This document shows positions 1 through 6,186 of a stretch of 9,112 bases of DNA, in pieces (the stretch's first letter is position 1; each line of letters starts with the position of its first letter). A program made the translations under genes and the position numbers. The stretch comes from an archaeon. GTDB lineage: Archaea; Methanobacteriota; Methanobacteria; Methanobacteriales; Methanobacteriaceae. The notes under the pieces are model-generated. The model worked only from the letters and a program-made list of their open reading frames with translations, did no database searches and had not been told where the DNA came from. The stretch covers positions 1 to 9,112 of the forward strand of contig JAKSUF010000044.1 in NCBI GenBank assembly GCA_024409145.1. Direction: 5' to 3'.

Positions 1-8
1 TATTCTTA

Positions 9-23
9 AGATATTAAATATCT
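9..23. promoter_or_regulatory. short palindrome upstream of rtcB
   Basis: AGATATT and AATATCT form perfect 7-bp arms around a single A, just upstream of the rtcB promoter. The position would suit an operator. However, 7-bp AT-only palindromes are expected many times by chance in a sequence this AT-rich, so the support is weak. Confidence 0.2.
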
Positions 24-30
24 GTTGTTG

Positions 31-55
31 AATTAGTATTATAATTAAATTTAAT
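31..55 (+). promoter_or_regulatory. rtcB promoter (TATA element), shared with cdc48
   Basis: This 25-bp AT-rich element contains TTATAATTAAATTTAAT and begins 48 nt before the rtcB start codon. It recurs with one mismatch at 3811-3835, where it begins 49 nt before the cdc48 start. The TTATAATTA portion would serve as the TATA box, putting transcription initiation about 10 nt before the start codon, just upstream of the GTGAT ribosome-binding site at 71-75. The promoter role is inferred from position and conservation between the two genes; the TATA match is not a perfect TTTATATA. Confidence 0.5.
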
Positions 56-78
56 AATAATGATTATTTAGTGATATT

Positions 79-1527
79 ATGTCAATGAAATGCAATCTTG
101 AAAAAGTAAGAGAAAATGTCTGGGAGCTTCCTAGTAGTTATAAAAAAGAAATGAGAGTTCCTGGAAGATTATATCTTGATGATGAAGCTATGAAAAATCT
201 TGAAGACTCTGCTCTTGAACAAGTAGCTAATGTAGCTTGTATGCCAGGTATTCAAAAAGCAGCTCTTGCTATGCCTGATGTTCATTATGGTTATGGTTTT
301 AGTATTGGGGGTGTTGGTGCTTTCAATATGAATAATGGAGTTATTAGTCCTGGTGGTGTTGGTTTTGATATTAACTGTGGAGTCAGAATGCTCAGAACTA
401 ACTTAACTGAAGAAGATATTAAACCAAAAATAAAAGAACTTACTGATACATTATTCAAAAATATTCCTTCAGGTGTTGGAAGTAAAGGTCAAGTTAGGCT
501 TTCTCCTGAAGATATTGATGAAGTTTTAGATTATGGTGCTTGGTGGGCTGTAGAAAATGGTTATGGTTGGAAAGAAGACTTAAAACTTTTAGAAGAAAAT
601 GGGAGAATGAAAGAAGCAGATTCTTCTATTGTTTCTAATAAAGCTAAAAAAAGAGGAATTCCTCAATTAGGATCTCTTGGTTCAGGTAATCATTTTTTAG
701 AAGTTCAGAAAATTGAAGAAATTTATGATGAAGAAGTAGCTAAAACTTTTGGATTAGAAGAAGGAACTCTTACTATTATGATTCACAGTGGTTCTAGAGG
801 TTGTGGACATCAAATTTGTTCTGATTATTTAAGACAAATGGATAAAGCTTATAGAAATTATAAAATTAATATTCCTGATAGACAATTAGCTTGTGCACCT
901 ATTAGTTCTAAAGAAGGTCAAGATTATTTAACTGCTATGGCAGCAGGTGCAAATTATGCTTGGGCAAACCGTCAAATGATGTCTCATTGGGTAAGAGAAT
1001 CTTTTGAACAAGTATTCTCTCAAGATGCGGAATCTATGGGTATGACTACTATTTATGATGTTGCTCATAATATTGCTAAAATCGAAACTCATAAAGTTAA
1101 AGGTTCTAATATGGATGTTCTTGTTCATCGTAAAGGTGCTACTCGTGCATTTGGTCCTGGAAGAAAAGAAGTACCTAAAGAATATCGTGCTGTAGGTCAG
1201 CCTGTTTTAATTCCTGGAACTATGGGTACTGCTTCTTATATTTTACATGGTACTGAAATGGCTATGGAAGAAACATTTGGTTCTACTGCTCATGGTGCTG
1301 GAAGAACTTTATCTCGTACTGAAGCTAAAAAACAATTTACTGCAGAACAAATTGAAGCTGACTTGAATAGTAAAGGTATTCATGTTAAAGCTAATTCTGC
1401 TCCTGTTTTAGCTGAAGAAGCTCCTGGAGCTTATAAAAATGTTGATTCTGTTGTTAAGACTTCTCACGATGCAGGAATTGCTAAGTTAGTAGCTAAAGTT
1501 ACTCCGTTAGCAGTTATTAAAGGATAA
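79..1527 (+). CDS. rtcB: RtcB, tRNA-splicing / RNA 3'-phosphate ligase
   Basis: RtcB joins RNA ends carrying a 2',3'-cyclic phosphate or 3'-phosphate to a 5'-OH end, using GTP and Mn2+ through a guanylylated histidine. In archaea it ligates tRNA exons after intron removal and acts in RNA repair, usually assisted by Archease (not in this window). The 482 residues are full length. The metal and guanylylation residues known from Pyrococcus RtcB all have equivalents: D97 and C100 in GFDINCG, H205 in GSGNHF, H236 in IHSGSRG, H330 in YDVAHN, and the guanylylated H405 in TAHGAGR. There is no intein, although archaeal rtcB genes often carry one. The ATG at 79 is favoured over an in-frame ATG at 85 because GTGAT lies 3 nt upstream, the same spacing as the cdc48 site. 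The phosphorylase gene follows after 21 nt, so the two are probably one transcript. The identification is secure. Confidence 0.97.
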   Translation: MSMKCNLEKVRENVWELPSSYKKEMRVPGRLYLDDEAMKNLEDSALEQVANVACMPGIQKAALAMPDVHYGYGFSIGGVGAFNMNNGVISPGGVGFDINCGVRMLRTNLTEEDIKPKIKELTDTLFKNIPSGVGSKGQVRLSPEDIDEVLDYGAWWAVENGYGWKEDLKLLEENGRMKEADSSIVSNKAKKRGIPQLGSLGSGNHFLEVQKIEEIYDEEVAKTFGLEEGTLTIMIHSGSRGCGHQICSDYLRQMDKAYRNYKINIPDRQLACAPISSKEGQDYLTAMAAGANYAWANRQMMSHWVRESFEQVFSQDAESMGMTTIYDVAHNIAKIETHKVKGSNMDVLVHRKGATRAFGPGRKEVPKEYRAVGQPVLIPGTMGTASYILHGTEMAMEETFGSTAHGAGRTLSRTEAKKQFTAEQIEADLNSKGIHVKANSAPVLAEEAPGAYKNVDSVVKTSHDAGIAKLVAKVTPLAVIKG

Positions 1528-1548
1528 TTTTTATTTATTGGTGTTATT

Positions 1549-2322
1549 ATGATTGCAATTATTGGTGGTAGTGGAGTTTATGAACTCACTGAAATGGCAG
1601 ATAATATTGAGAAAAAAACTGTAGATACTGAGTATGGTTCTGTTGAAATTTCTTTACTATCTATTGCAGGTAAAACTGTTGCATTTTTACCAAGACATTC
1701 TGAGGGTCATAGTTACCCTCCTCATAAAATAAATTTTAAAGCAAATATTATGGCTTTAAAAAATATTGGGGTAAATCAAATTATTGCTACAAATGCAGTG
1801 GGTTCTCTTGACTTGGATATTGGTCCTGGTTCAATTGTTATTCCTGATGATTTTTTAGATTTTACTGTTAATAGAGATCGTACATTCTACGATGAAGAAG
1901 TTGTTCATATTGATATGACTGAACCATATTGTGTGCGTTTAAGCGATGCTTTATTAAAAAATTCTGATTGTATCACTGGAGGACTTGTAACTGGTGGTAC
2001 AATGGTATGTACTGAAGGGCCAAGATTTGAAACTCCTGCCGAAATCAAGATGTTTTCAATTGTTGGGGGAACTATTGTGGGTATGACTTCTCTTCCTGAG
2101 GCAGTTCTTGCAAGAGAAAAAGAAATGTGTTATGCTTCAATAGCTATTGTTTCTAATTATTGTACTTCTATCTCTCCAACTAAACTTACTATTGATGAAG
2201 TTATGGAAATTATGGAAGTTAAAAAAGAAGAACTTATAAATCTTTTATATAATACTATTAAAGATTTGCCTGATGATTTTGATTGTGATTGTCTTCATGC
2301 ATTAGATGGTGCAAGTTCTTAG
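1549..2322 (+). CDS. S-methyl-5'-thioinosine-type phosphorylase (MTAP/PNP family)
   Basis: This belongs to the trimeric MTAP/purine nucleoside phosphorylase family, which cleaves a nucleoside with phosphate to a free base and a (methylthio)ribose 1-phosphate in the cytosol. Seen in the 257 residues: the phosphate loop GGSGVY (6-11), the RHSEGHSYPPHKINFKAN block (49-66), the TEGPRFETPAE block (155-165) and GMTSLPEAVLARE (178-190). The base-specificity position reads SNYC (N203). Known members that use 6-aminopurines (MTAP) have Asp here, while 6-oxopurine enzymes have Asn, so methylthioinosine, inosine or guanosine is the likelier substrate. In Methanocaldococcus a homologue acts on methylthioinosine after an upstream deaminase, in methylthioadenosine salvage. 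Automatic annotation would probably say MTAP. The start is supported by GGTG at 1540-1543. It lies 21 nt after rtcB, with a terminator right behind it. The family is certain; the exact substrate is inferred. Confidence 0.9.
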   Translation: MIAIIGGSGVYELTEMADNIEKKTVDTEYGSVEISLLSIAGKTVAFLPRHSEGHSYPPHKINFKANIMALKNIGVNQIIATNAVGSLDLDIGPGSIVIPDDFLDFTVNRDRTFYDEEVVHIDMTEPYCVRLSDALLKNSDCITGGLVTGGTMVCTEGPRFETPAEIKMFSIVGGTIVGMTSLPEAVLAREKEMCYASIAIVSNYCTSISPTKLTIDEVMEIMEVKKEELINLLYNTIKDLPDDFDCDCLHALDGASS

Positions 2323-2330
2323 GTGATTTT

Positions 2331-2364
2331 GTAAATAGCTATTGGTTTTAGCTATTTACTTTTT
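2331..2364 (+). terminator. hairpin terminator after the rtcB-phosphorylase unit
   Basis: GTAAATAGCTA (2331-2341) pairs perfectly with TAGCTATTTAC (2349-2359) over a 7-nt loop, and five Ts follow at 2360-2364. The 11-bp stem with a T-run, 8 nt past the stop codon, fits a 3' end for the two-gene transcript. Archaeal termination depends mainly on the T-tract, so the stem may instead stabilise the mRNA end. Confidence 0.7.
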
Positions 2365-2396
2365 ATATTTTTTGATATGCTATTTTTTGATTTATT

Positions 2397-2451
2397 TAAA
2401 CACTTATTTTCTTTAATTTATTTTTCTGTTTATTTAAGTGCTTATTTTTTT
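2397..2451 (+). terminator. second hairpin and T-run between convergent genes
   Basis: TAAACACTTA (2397-2406) pairs with TAAGTGCTTA (2435-2444) with one internal mismatch (a G-U pair on the minus strand), over a 28-nt loop rich in T. Seven Ts follow at 2445-2451. It may be a back-up terminator for plus-strand transcription heading into the convergent membrane-protein gene. On the minus strand the stem is not followed by a T-run. Confidence 0.4.
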
Positions 2452-2465
2452 AATATTTTATTTCT

Positions 2466-3122
2466 TTAAGATTTTATTTTTTCAAGATAATTATCTATTC
2501 TATGTCCAAATAATTTATTGTAATATTTATTAATATGTCCAATTATAATTGCTGCAACTACAGTTCCTTCTCTTATTCCTACTAAATAACTAAAGAATAA
2601 GAATGATAAAATAGCTCCAATAATTACCATAGAAAGATCAAAGTATGGTTTTGTAGGTCCGAATTCTCTATTTGTGAGTTTGGAAACTACCATTACAACT
2701 CCATCTGGCGGTAAAACAGTTAAATCTGCTTTTACTTCAAATATTAATCCAAATGCAAGTATGAAACATCCTGATAAACAGAGTATCCATTGGAATATAT
2801 AATTGTCTGGAGTAATTGGTGATAAAATCCATAACCAGAAATCTGTTGCATATCCAAATATGATAAGAATTAAAAGTTGTGAAATCTGTTTATAATCAAA
2901 TTTTCTAACTAATATGAATTGTAATAAGAGTAGTAATGAATTGAAGATTATAGTCCATTCTCCAACACTAAAATAAGTTAATCCTAAACTGAGAACATAT
3001 GGGACACAAGAAATGGGTGTTGTTCCTAAGCCTCCTATAATTGATAGTGCAATACCTAAAGACATGATCGTTACTCCAATTACAAGCATACTTATTCTAA
3101 TTACTCTCTCTTTATTGTTCAT
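2466..3122 (-). CDS. YczE/YyaS/YitT-family membrane protein
   Basis: This is a 218-residue integral membrane protein with about five to six hydrophobic segments (roughly residues 11-30, 40-52, 57-73, 82-100, 110-128 and 163-200). Family marks are the N-terminal LGIALSIIGGLGTTPISCVPYVLS (20-44) and the C-terminal GIREGTVVAAIIIGHINKYY (182-201), the Gly-x-Arg-Glu-Gly-Thr signature of YczE/YitT-like proteins. Transport or accessory roles have been proposed for bacterial relatives, but no substrate is established, so I assign no activity. There is no ribosome-binding site before the ATG at 3120-3122. A TATA-like element lies about 25 nt upstream, so the mRNA is probably leaderless. A later ATG (residue 12) would cut into the first membrane segment and also lacks a clear binding site. 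The gene converges on the phosphorylase and stands alone. The family call is good; the function is unknown. Confidence 0.8.
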   Translation of the reverse strand: MNNKERVIRISMLVIGVTIMSLGIALSIIGGLGTTPISCVPYVLSLGLTYFSVGEWTIIFNSLLLLLQFILVRKFDYKQISQLLILIIFGYATDFWLWILSPITPDNYIFQWILCLSGCFILAFGLIFEVKADLTVLPPDGVVMVVSKLTNREFGPTKPYFDLSMVIIGAILSFLFFSYLVGIREGTVVAAIIIGHINKYYNKLFGHRIDNYLEKIKS

Positions 3123-3141
3123 AATTTATTATTACTGTTTT

Positions 3142-3153
3142 ATTATATTTAAA
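3142..3153 (-). promoter_or_regulatory. TATA-like element of the membrane-protein gene
   Basis: Read on the minus strand this is TTTAAATATAAT, centred about 25 nt before the A of the start codon. Archaeal transcription starts roughly 22-27 nt after the TATA box, so the transcript would begin at or near the ATG itself. This agrees with the missing ribosome-binding site. The element is AT-rich within AT-rich DNA, so confidence is moderate. Confidence 0.45.
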
Positions 3154-3216
3154 GTATGGTTTATATTCTTAAAAGAGAGTAATTTATTTTTACTATATTT
3201 GGAGTATGTCATTATT

Positions 3217-3233
3217 TTACTTACAAAAAGTAA
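3217..3233. repeat. inverted repeat TTACTT/AAGTAA
   Basis: TTACTT (3217-3222) and AAGTAA (3228-3233) are separated by 5 nt, about 95 nt upstream of the membrane-protein start. A looser AGTAA/TTACT dyad lies at 3178-3194. Both resemble the TAACT-type half-sites at 3370-3447. They may be regulator sites, but arms this short are expected by chance here. Confidence 0.25.
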
Positions 3234-3369
3234 CTCTAATTTTTAATCTTTATTTTTATTTTAATCAATTAAATTTATTTTTTTTAATTAAATATTTATT
3301 ATTTGATTTTTATTTTGTTGTTGTATTGTATTTATTCTTTATTTTTGTAATTGCTTCTTTTTTAATTTA

Positions 3370-3386
3370 AATAACTTTAAGTTATT
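3370..3386. repeat. inverted repeat AATAACTT/AAGTTATT
   Basis: Eight-base arms around a single T form a near-perfect 17-bp palindrome whose right end lies 12 nt before the TATA box at 3399. An operator next to the promoter is possible. No regulator gene is nearby to support it. Confidence 0.3.
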
Positions 3387-3390
3387 AAAA

Positions 3391-3406
3391 CCAAAACATT
3401 TATATA
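3391..3406 (+). promoter_or_regulatory. orphan plus-strand promoter
   Basis: A-rich CCAAAACA immediately precedes a perfect TTTATATA box (3399-3406), the BRE-TATA arrangement of strong methanogen promoters. The predicted start is near 3427. No open reading frame of note follows until cdc48 at 3860, more than 430 nt away, and cdc48 has its own closer promoter. It may drive a small RNA or an alternative cdc48 transcript. Confidence 0.5.
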
Positions 3407-3426
3407 TTAGTTAAAACAATCATTAT

Positions 3427-3447
3427 TTAGTTACAAAAATTAACTAA
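3427..3447. repeat. inverted repeat TTAGTTA/TAACTAA at the predicted start site
   Basis: TTAGTTA (3427-3433) and TAACTAA (3441-3447) flank a 7-nt spacer, where the orphan promoter should initiate. A further TTAGTTA overlaps the end of its TATA region at 3407-3413, exactly 20 bp upstream. Three half-sites around a promoter look like an operator, but the arms are short. Confidence 0.35.
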
Positions 3448-3486
3448 AAGATTTTTTAAAATATTTTCTAAGATATTGTTTGTTTA

Positions 3487-3568
3487 ATTCTAATTTATTT
3501 TAGATATTTCTAAATAGTATTTTAAGTATTCTAATTTATTTTAGATATTTCTAAATAGTATTCTAAGT
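3487..3568. repeat. 41-bp tandem duplication with internal hairpins
   Basis: Two adjacent 41-bp copies (3487-3527 and 3528-3568) differ at one base (T versus C six bases from the end). Each contains TTTAGA and TCTAAA around a TATT loop, at 3499-3514 and 3540-3555. A run of six Ts follows at 3573-3578. The duplication lies 60-140 nt after the predicted start of the orphan promoter. It could be part of a structured RNA, a pair of protein-binding sites, or a neutral slippage product. Confidence 0.85.
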
Positions 3569-3620
3569 AATATTTTTTAAAATGTATCATATTGTATATT
3601 TTTCCTAATTAATCATTAAT

Positions 3621-3647
3621 TTGTAGATTATTTTTAATAATCTATAA
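3621..3647. repeat. long hairpin-forming inverted repeat
   Basis: TTGTAGATTATT (3621-3632) pairs with AATAATCTATAA (3636-3647) over a 3-nt loop. The 12-bp stem has one G-U pair. No T-run follows on either strand, so it is not an obvious terminator. It may be a structural element of a leader or small RNA. Confidence 0.5.
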
Positions 3648-3810
3648 ATCTATGATTGTATTTGATATTTGTCTTTTAGCTTTGATTTATGTAACTATGG
3701 ATGATATTCTTATATTATATTTATAACTTGTCAAATGTTGTTAAATTTATTATTATTAAAATTTATTGTAATTAAATTTAGATATGGAACATTATTATTT
3801 ATTGATATTA

Positions 3811-3835
3811 AATTAGTTTTATAATTAAATTTAAT
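3811..3835 (+). promoter_or_regulatory. cdc48 promoter, near-copy of the rtcB promoter
   Basis: This 25-bp block, containing TTTTATAATTAAATTTAAT, matches 31-55 except at one base and begins 49 nt before the ATG. The TATA-like part would start transcription near 3848-3850, leaving a leader of about 10 nt that carries the GGTGAT ribosome-binding site (3851-3856). Confidence 0.5.
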
Positions 3836-3859
3836 TTATATTCCTAAAAAGGTGATATT

Positions 3860-6043
3860 ATGGTTTCTGAAATTAAAATCAAAGTTGCTGAGGCATTAGC
3901 TCAAAATGAGATAGGACAAAACATAGCTAGGATTGACACTGAGACTATGGATGAGTTAGGTCTTAATGATGGTGATTTAATAGAAATCACTGGATCTAAA
4001 TCTACTGCATCAATTGCAGTAAGATCTCAAAATGAGATTGGTAGGCTTATTAGAATTGATGGTACTACTCGTAAAAATTCTGGTGCATCAATTGGTGATG
4101 AAGTATTAATTAAAAAGGTTTCTGCAAAAGAAGCTAAAAAAGTTGTTCTTGCTCCTACTCAAAATAGATTAAAAATTAATGGTGATATAAATTCATTGTT
4201 CCGGAATAAAGTAATGGTTCAAGGAGATATTATTAATACTGGATTTGGTGTTCCACAAGCGCCTAGGGGTTTAATTGGGGATTTATTTTCTAATGTTAAT
4301 ATTCCTGCATTAACTAGGATTAAATTAGCTGTTGTAAGCACTAATCCTGGAGGTATTGTTGTAATCGGACCTAATACTAAAGTAGAAATTAAAGAAGAAC
4401 CTGTTGATGTGTCTAAAATTGAAGGAGTTTCTAATCTTGTAGATATTAGTTATGATGATATTGGTGGATTAAAAGAAGAAGTTAAAAAAGTACGTGAAAT
4501 GATTGAAATTCCTCTTAAAAATCCAGAATTGTTTGATAAATTAGGTATTGCTCCTCCAAAAGGAATTTTAATGCATGGTCCTCCTGGAACTGGTAAAACT
4601 TTACTTGCAAAAGCAGTTGCTAATGAAAGTGATGCTCATTTCATTTTAATCAATGGTCCTGAAATTATGAGTAAATATGTTGGAGGTAGTGAAGAGAATT
4701 TAAGAGAATTCTTTGAAGAAGCTGAAGAAAACGCTCCTTCAATTATATTTATTGATGAATTAGATGCAATTGCACCTAAACGTGAAGAAACACAAGGTGA
4801 AGTTGAAAGAAGAACTGTTGCTCAACTTTTAACTTTAATGGATGGTCTTAATTCAAGAGGTCAAGTTGTAGTAATTGGTGCTACTAATAGGCCAGATTCA
4901 TTAGATCAAGCTTTAAGAAGACCGGGTAGATTTGACCGTGAAATTGAGATTGGTGTTCCTGATAAAGAAGAGCGTAAAGAGATTATGGCAATTCATACTC
5001 GAGGTATGCCTTTAGATGAAGATGTTGATTTAGATGAAATTGCTCAGACTACTCATGGTTTTGTAGGTGCAGATTTACAAGCTCTTGCTAAAGAAGCAGC
5101 TATGAGGGTTGTAAGAAGGGTTATTCCTGATTTAAAATCTGAAGGGGAAATACCGCCTCAAGTTTTAGAAAAACTTATTGTAACTAAAGATGATTTTAAA
5201 TTAGCTTTAAGAGAAATACAACCTTCTGCACTTAGAGAAGTTCTTGTACAGGTTCCTGATGTTAAATGGGATGATTTAGGTGGTTTAGAAGAAGCTAAAC
5301 AAGAATTAAAAGAAGCTGTTGAATGGCCACTTAAGTATCCTGATAAATTCTCAAAATTTGGTGTAAGGCCACCTAAAGGTACTTTACTTTATGGTGTTCC
5401 AGGTACTGGTAAAACTATGCTTGCAAAAGCAGTAGCTAATGAAAGTGAAGCTAACTTTATATCTGTTAAAGGGCCGGAATTATTATCTAAATGGGTTGGT
5501 GAATCTGAAAAAGGTGTAAGGGAAGTATTTAGAAAAGCTAAACAAACTGCACCAACTGTAATATTCTTTGATGAAATTGATGCAATAGCATCATCTAGAG
5601 GTGGTGAATTTGGTGACAGTGGTGTTACTAAACGTGTTGTAAATCAACTTCTTACTGAAATTGATGGACTTGAAGAATTAGAAGATGTTGCAATTATTGC
5701 AGCTACTAATAGGCAAGATATTATTGATCCTGGACTTTTAAGACCTGGTAGGTTTGATAGACATATTAAAGTAGATGTTCCAAATGAAGATGCAAGACTT
5801 GAAATCTTTAAAGTTCATACTAAAGGAATGCCACTTGCTAAAGATGTAAAACTTTCAAAACTTGCTAAGAATACTGAAGGTTATGTTGGAGCTGATATTG
5901 AAGCGGTCTGTCGTGAAGCTGCAATGTTAACTTTAAGAGATAATCTTGATGCAAAAGAAGTTAATATGGACTTCTTTAATAAAGCAATGGATAAAGTCAA
6001 ACCAAAATCTAAAAATGATAATGATTTAGTACATTATTACTAA
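3860..6043 (+). CDS. cdc48: Cdc48/VCP-like double AAA ATPase (VAT type)
   Basis: A hexameric unfoldase that extracts and unfolds proteins with ATP and is thought to feed the archaeal 20S proteasome. The 727 residues show the usual order. The N-domain (about 1-185) is a double-psi barrel plus a second subdomain. D1 has Walker A GPPGTGKT (240-247), Walker B IIFIDE (295-300), sensor GATN (N343) and arginine fingers in RRPGRFDR (R357, R360). D2 has GVPGTGKT (512-519), VIFFDE (567-572), AATN (N617) and RPGRFDR (R631, R634). D2 Walker A has Val where Pro is more usual; the Lys-Thr pair is intact. The chain ends LVHYY, with Tyr at the penultimate position as in HbYX proteasome-docking tails, although the antepenultimate residue is His rather than a clear hydrophobe. 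The start is fixed by GGTGAT 3 nt before the ATG. The last six codons and the stop lie in a 48-bp tandem repeat. The identification is secure. Confidence 0.97.
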   Translation: MVSEIKIKVAEALAQNEIGQNIARIDTETMDELGLNDGDLIEITGSKSTASIAVRSQNEIGRLIRIDGTTRKNSGASIGDEVLIKKVSAKEAKKVVLAPTQNRLKINGDINSLFRNKVMVQGDIINTGFGVPQAPRGLIGDLFSNVNIPALTRIKLAVVSTNPGGIVVIGPNTKVEIKEEPVDVSKIEGVSNLVDISYDDIGGLKEEVKKVREMIEIPLKNPELFDKLGIAPPKGILMHGPPGTGKTLLAKAVANESDAHFILINGPEIMSKYVGGSEENLREFFEEAEENAPSIIFIDELDAIAPKREETQGEVERRTVAQLLTLMDGLNSRGQVVVIGATNRPDSLDQALRRPGRFDREIEIGVPDKEERKEIMAIHTRGMPLDEDVDLDEIAQTTHGFVGADLQALAKEAAMRVVRRVIPDLKSEGEIPPQVLEKLIVTKDDFKLALREIQPSALREVLVQVPDVKWDDLGGLEEAKQELKEAVEWPLKYPDKFSKFGVRPPKGTLLYGVPGTGKTMLAKAVANESEANFISVKGPELLSKWVGESEKGVREVFRKAKQTAPTVIFFDEIDAIASSRGGEFGDSGVTKRVVNQLLTEIDGLEELEDVAIIAATNRQDIIDPGLLRPGRFDRHIKVDVPNEDARLEIFKVHTKGMPLAKDVKLSKLAKNTEGYVGADIEAVCREAAMLTLRDNLDAKEVNMDFFNKAMDKVKPKSKNDNDLVHYY

Positions 6044-6142
6044 ATCATTTCTTAGTTTGAAAATAATTGTGATTTAGTACATTATTACTAAATCATTTCT
6101 TAGTTTGAAAATAATTGTGATTTAGTACATTATTACTAAATC
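6022..6142. repeat. 48-bp tandem repeat over the cdc48 stop codon, with palindromes
   Basis: Two identical 48-bp copies (6022-6069 and 6070-6117) are followed by 25 identical bases of a third (6118-6142). Each copy holds a perfect palindrome with arms GATTTAGTA and TACTAAATC around CATTAT; in the first copy the pairing extends to 12 bp. The first palindrome encodes Asp-Leu-Val-His-Tyr-Tyr plus part of the stop region. The third is followed by CTTTTT at 6143-6148, the form of a hairpin terminator. The identity between copies points to recent duplication or active homogenisation. Read-through of the stop would meet TAG after three codons, so the repeats do not extend the protein. Confidence 0.95.
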
Positions 6143-6148
6143 CTTTTT
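6118..6148 (+). terminator. hairpin and T-run after cdc48
   Basis: The third palindrome (arms 6119-6127 and 6134-6142, 6-nt loop) is the only one directly followed by a T-run (CTTTTT). This is the likeliest first terminator for cdc48, about 100 nt past the stop codon. Confidence 0.5.
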
Positions 6149-6186
6149 AATTCAAATCATTAATTCGGTCTTTCGCTTTAACATTT

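Larger units (their letters stand above)
3123..3859. other. gene-free stretch between the membrane-protein gene and cdc48
   Basis: About 740 nt without a credible gene. The sequence is extremely AT-rich, with heavy T bias on the plus strand at about 3240-3370. From left to right it holds the minus-strand promoter, small inverted repeats, a plus-strand promoter with a perfect TATA box, a 41-bp tandem duplication with internal hairpins, a 12-bp hairpin and the cdc48 promoter. Only very short ORFs occur, such as 24 codons at 3652-3726 without a ribosome-binding site. The orphan promoter suggests either a long cdc48 leader or a small RNA. Confidence 0.7.

Noticed and set aside
928..1128. 66-codon minus-strand ORF inside rtcB
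   Set aside because: It lies wholly within the well-supported rtcB frame on the opposite strand, has no recognisable domain, and its composition is that of an antisense shadow.
2320..2334. GGTGAT motif directly after the phosphorylase stop, suggesting a third gene in the unit
   Set aside because: The motif overlaps the stop codon, and the only nearby start, TTG at 2329, is followed immediately by TAA. A terminator hairpin begins at once.
3013..3246. 77-codon plus-strand ORF overlapping the start of the membrane-protein gene
   Set aside because: Its first part is the antisense of a conserved membrane-protein N-terminus, and the rest is low-complexity AT-rich sequence with no ribosome-binding site.
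3652..3726. 24-codon hydrophobic mini-ORF before cdc48
   Set aside because: It has no ribosome-binding site, lies next to a hairpin in AT-rich DNA, and is short enough to arise by chance.
3860..6043. Internal duplication in cdc48 as a novelty
   Set aside because: The similarity of the D1 and D2 halves is the normal double-AAA architecture of the family.
6022..6142. CRISPR-like array from the regularly spaced palindromic repeats after cdc48
   Set aside because: The repeats are contiguous 48-bp tandem copies with identical sequence between palindromes, so there are no unique spacers, and no cas genes are present.
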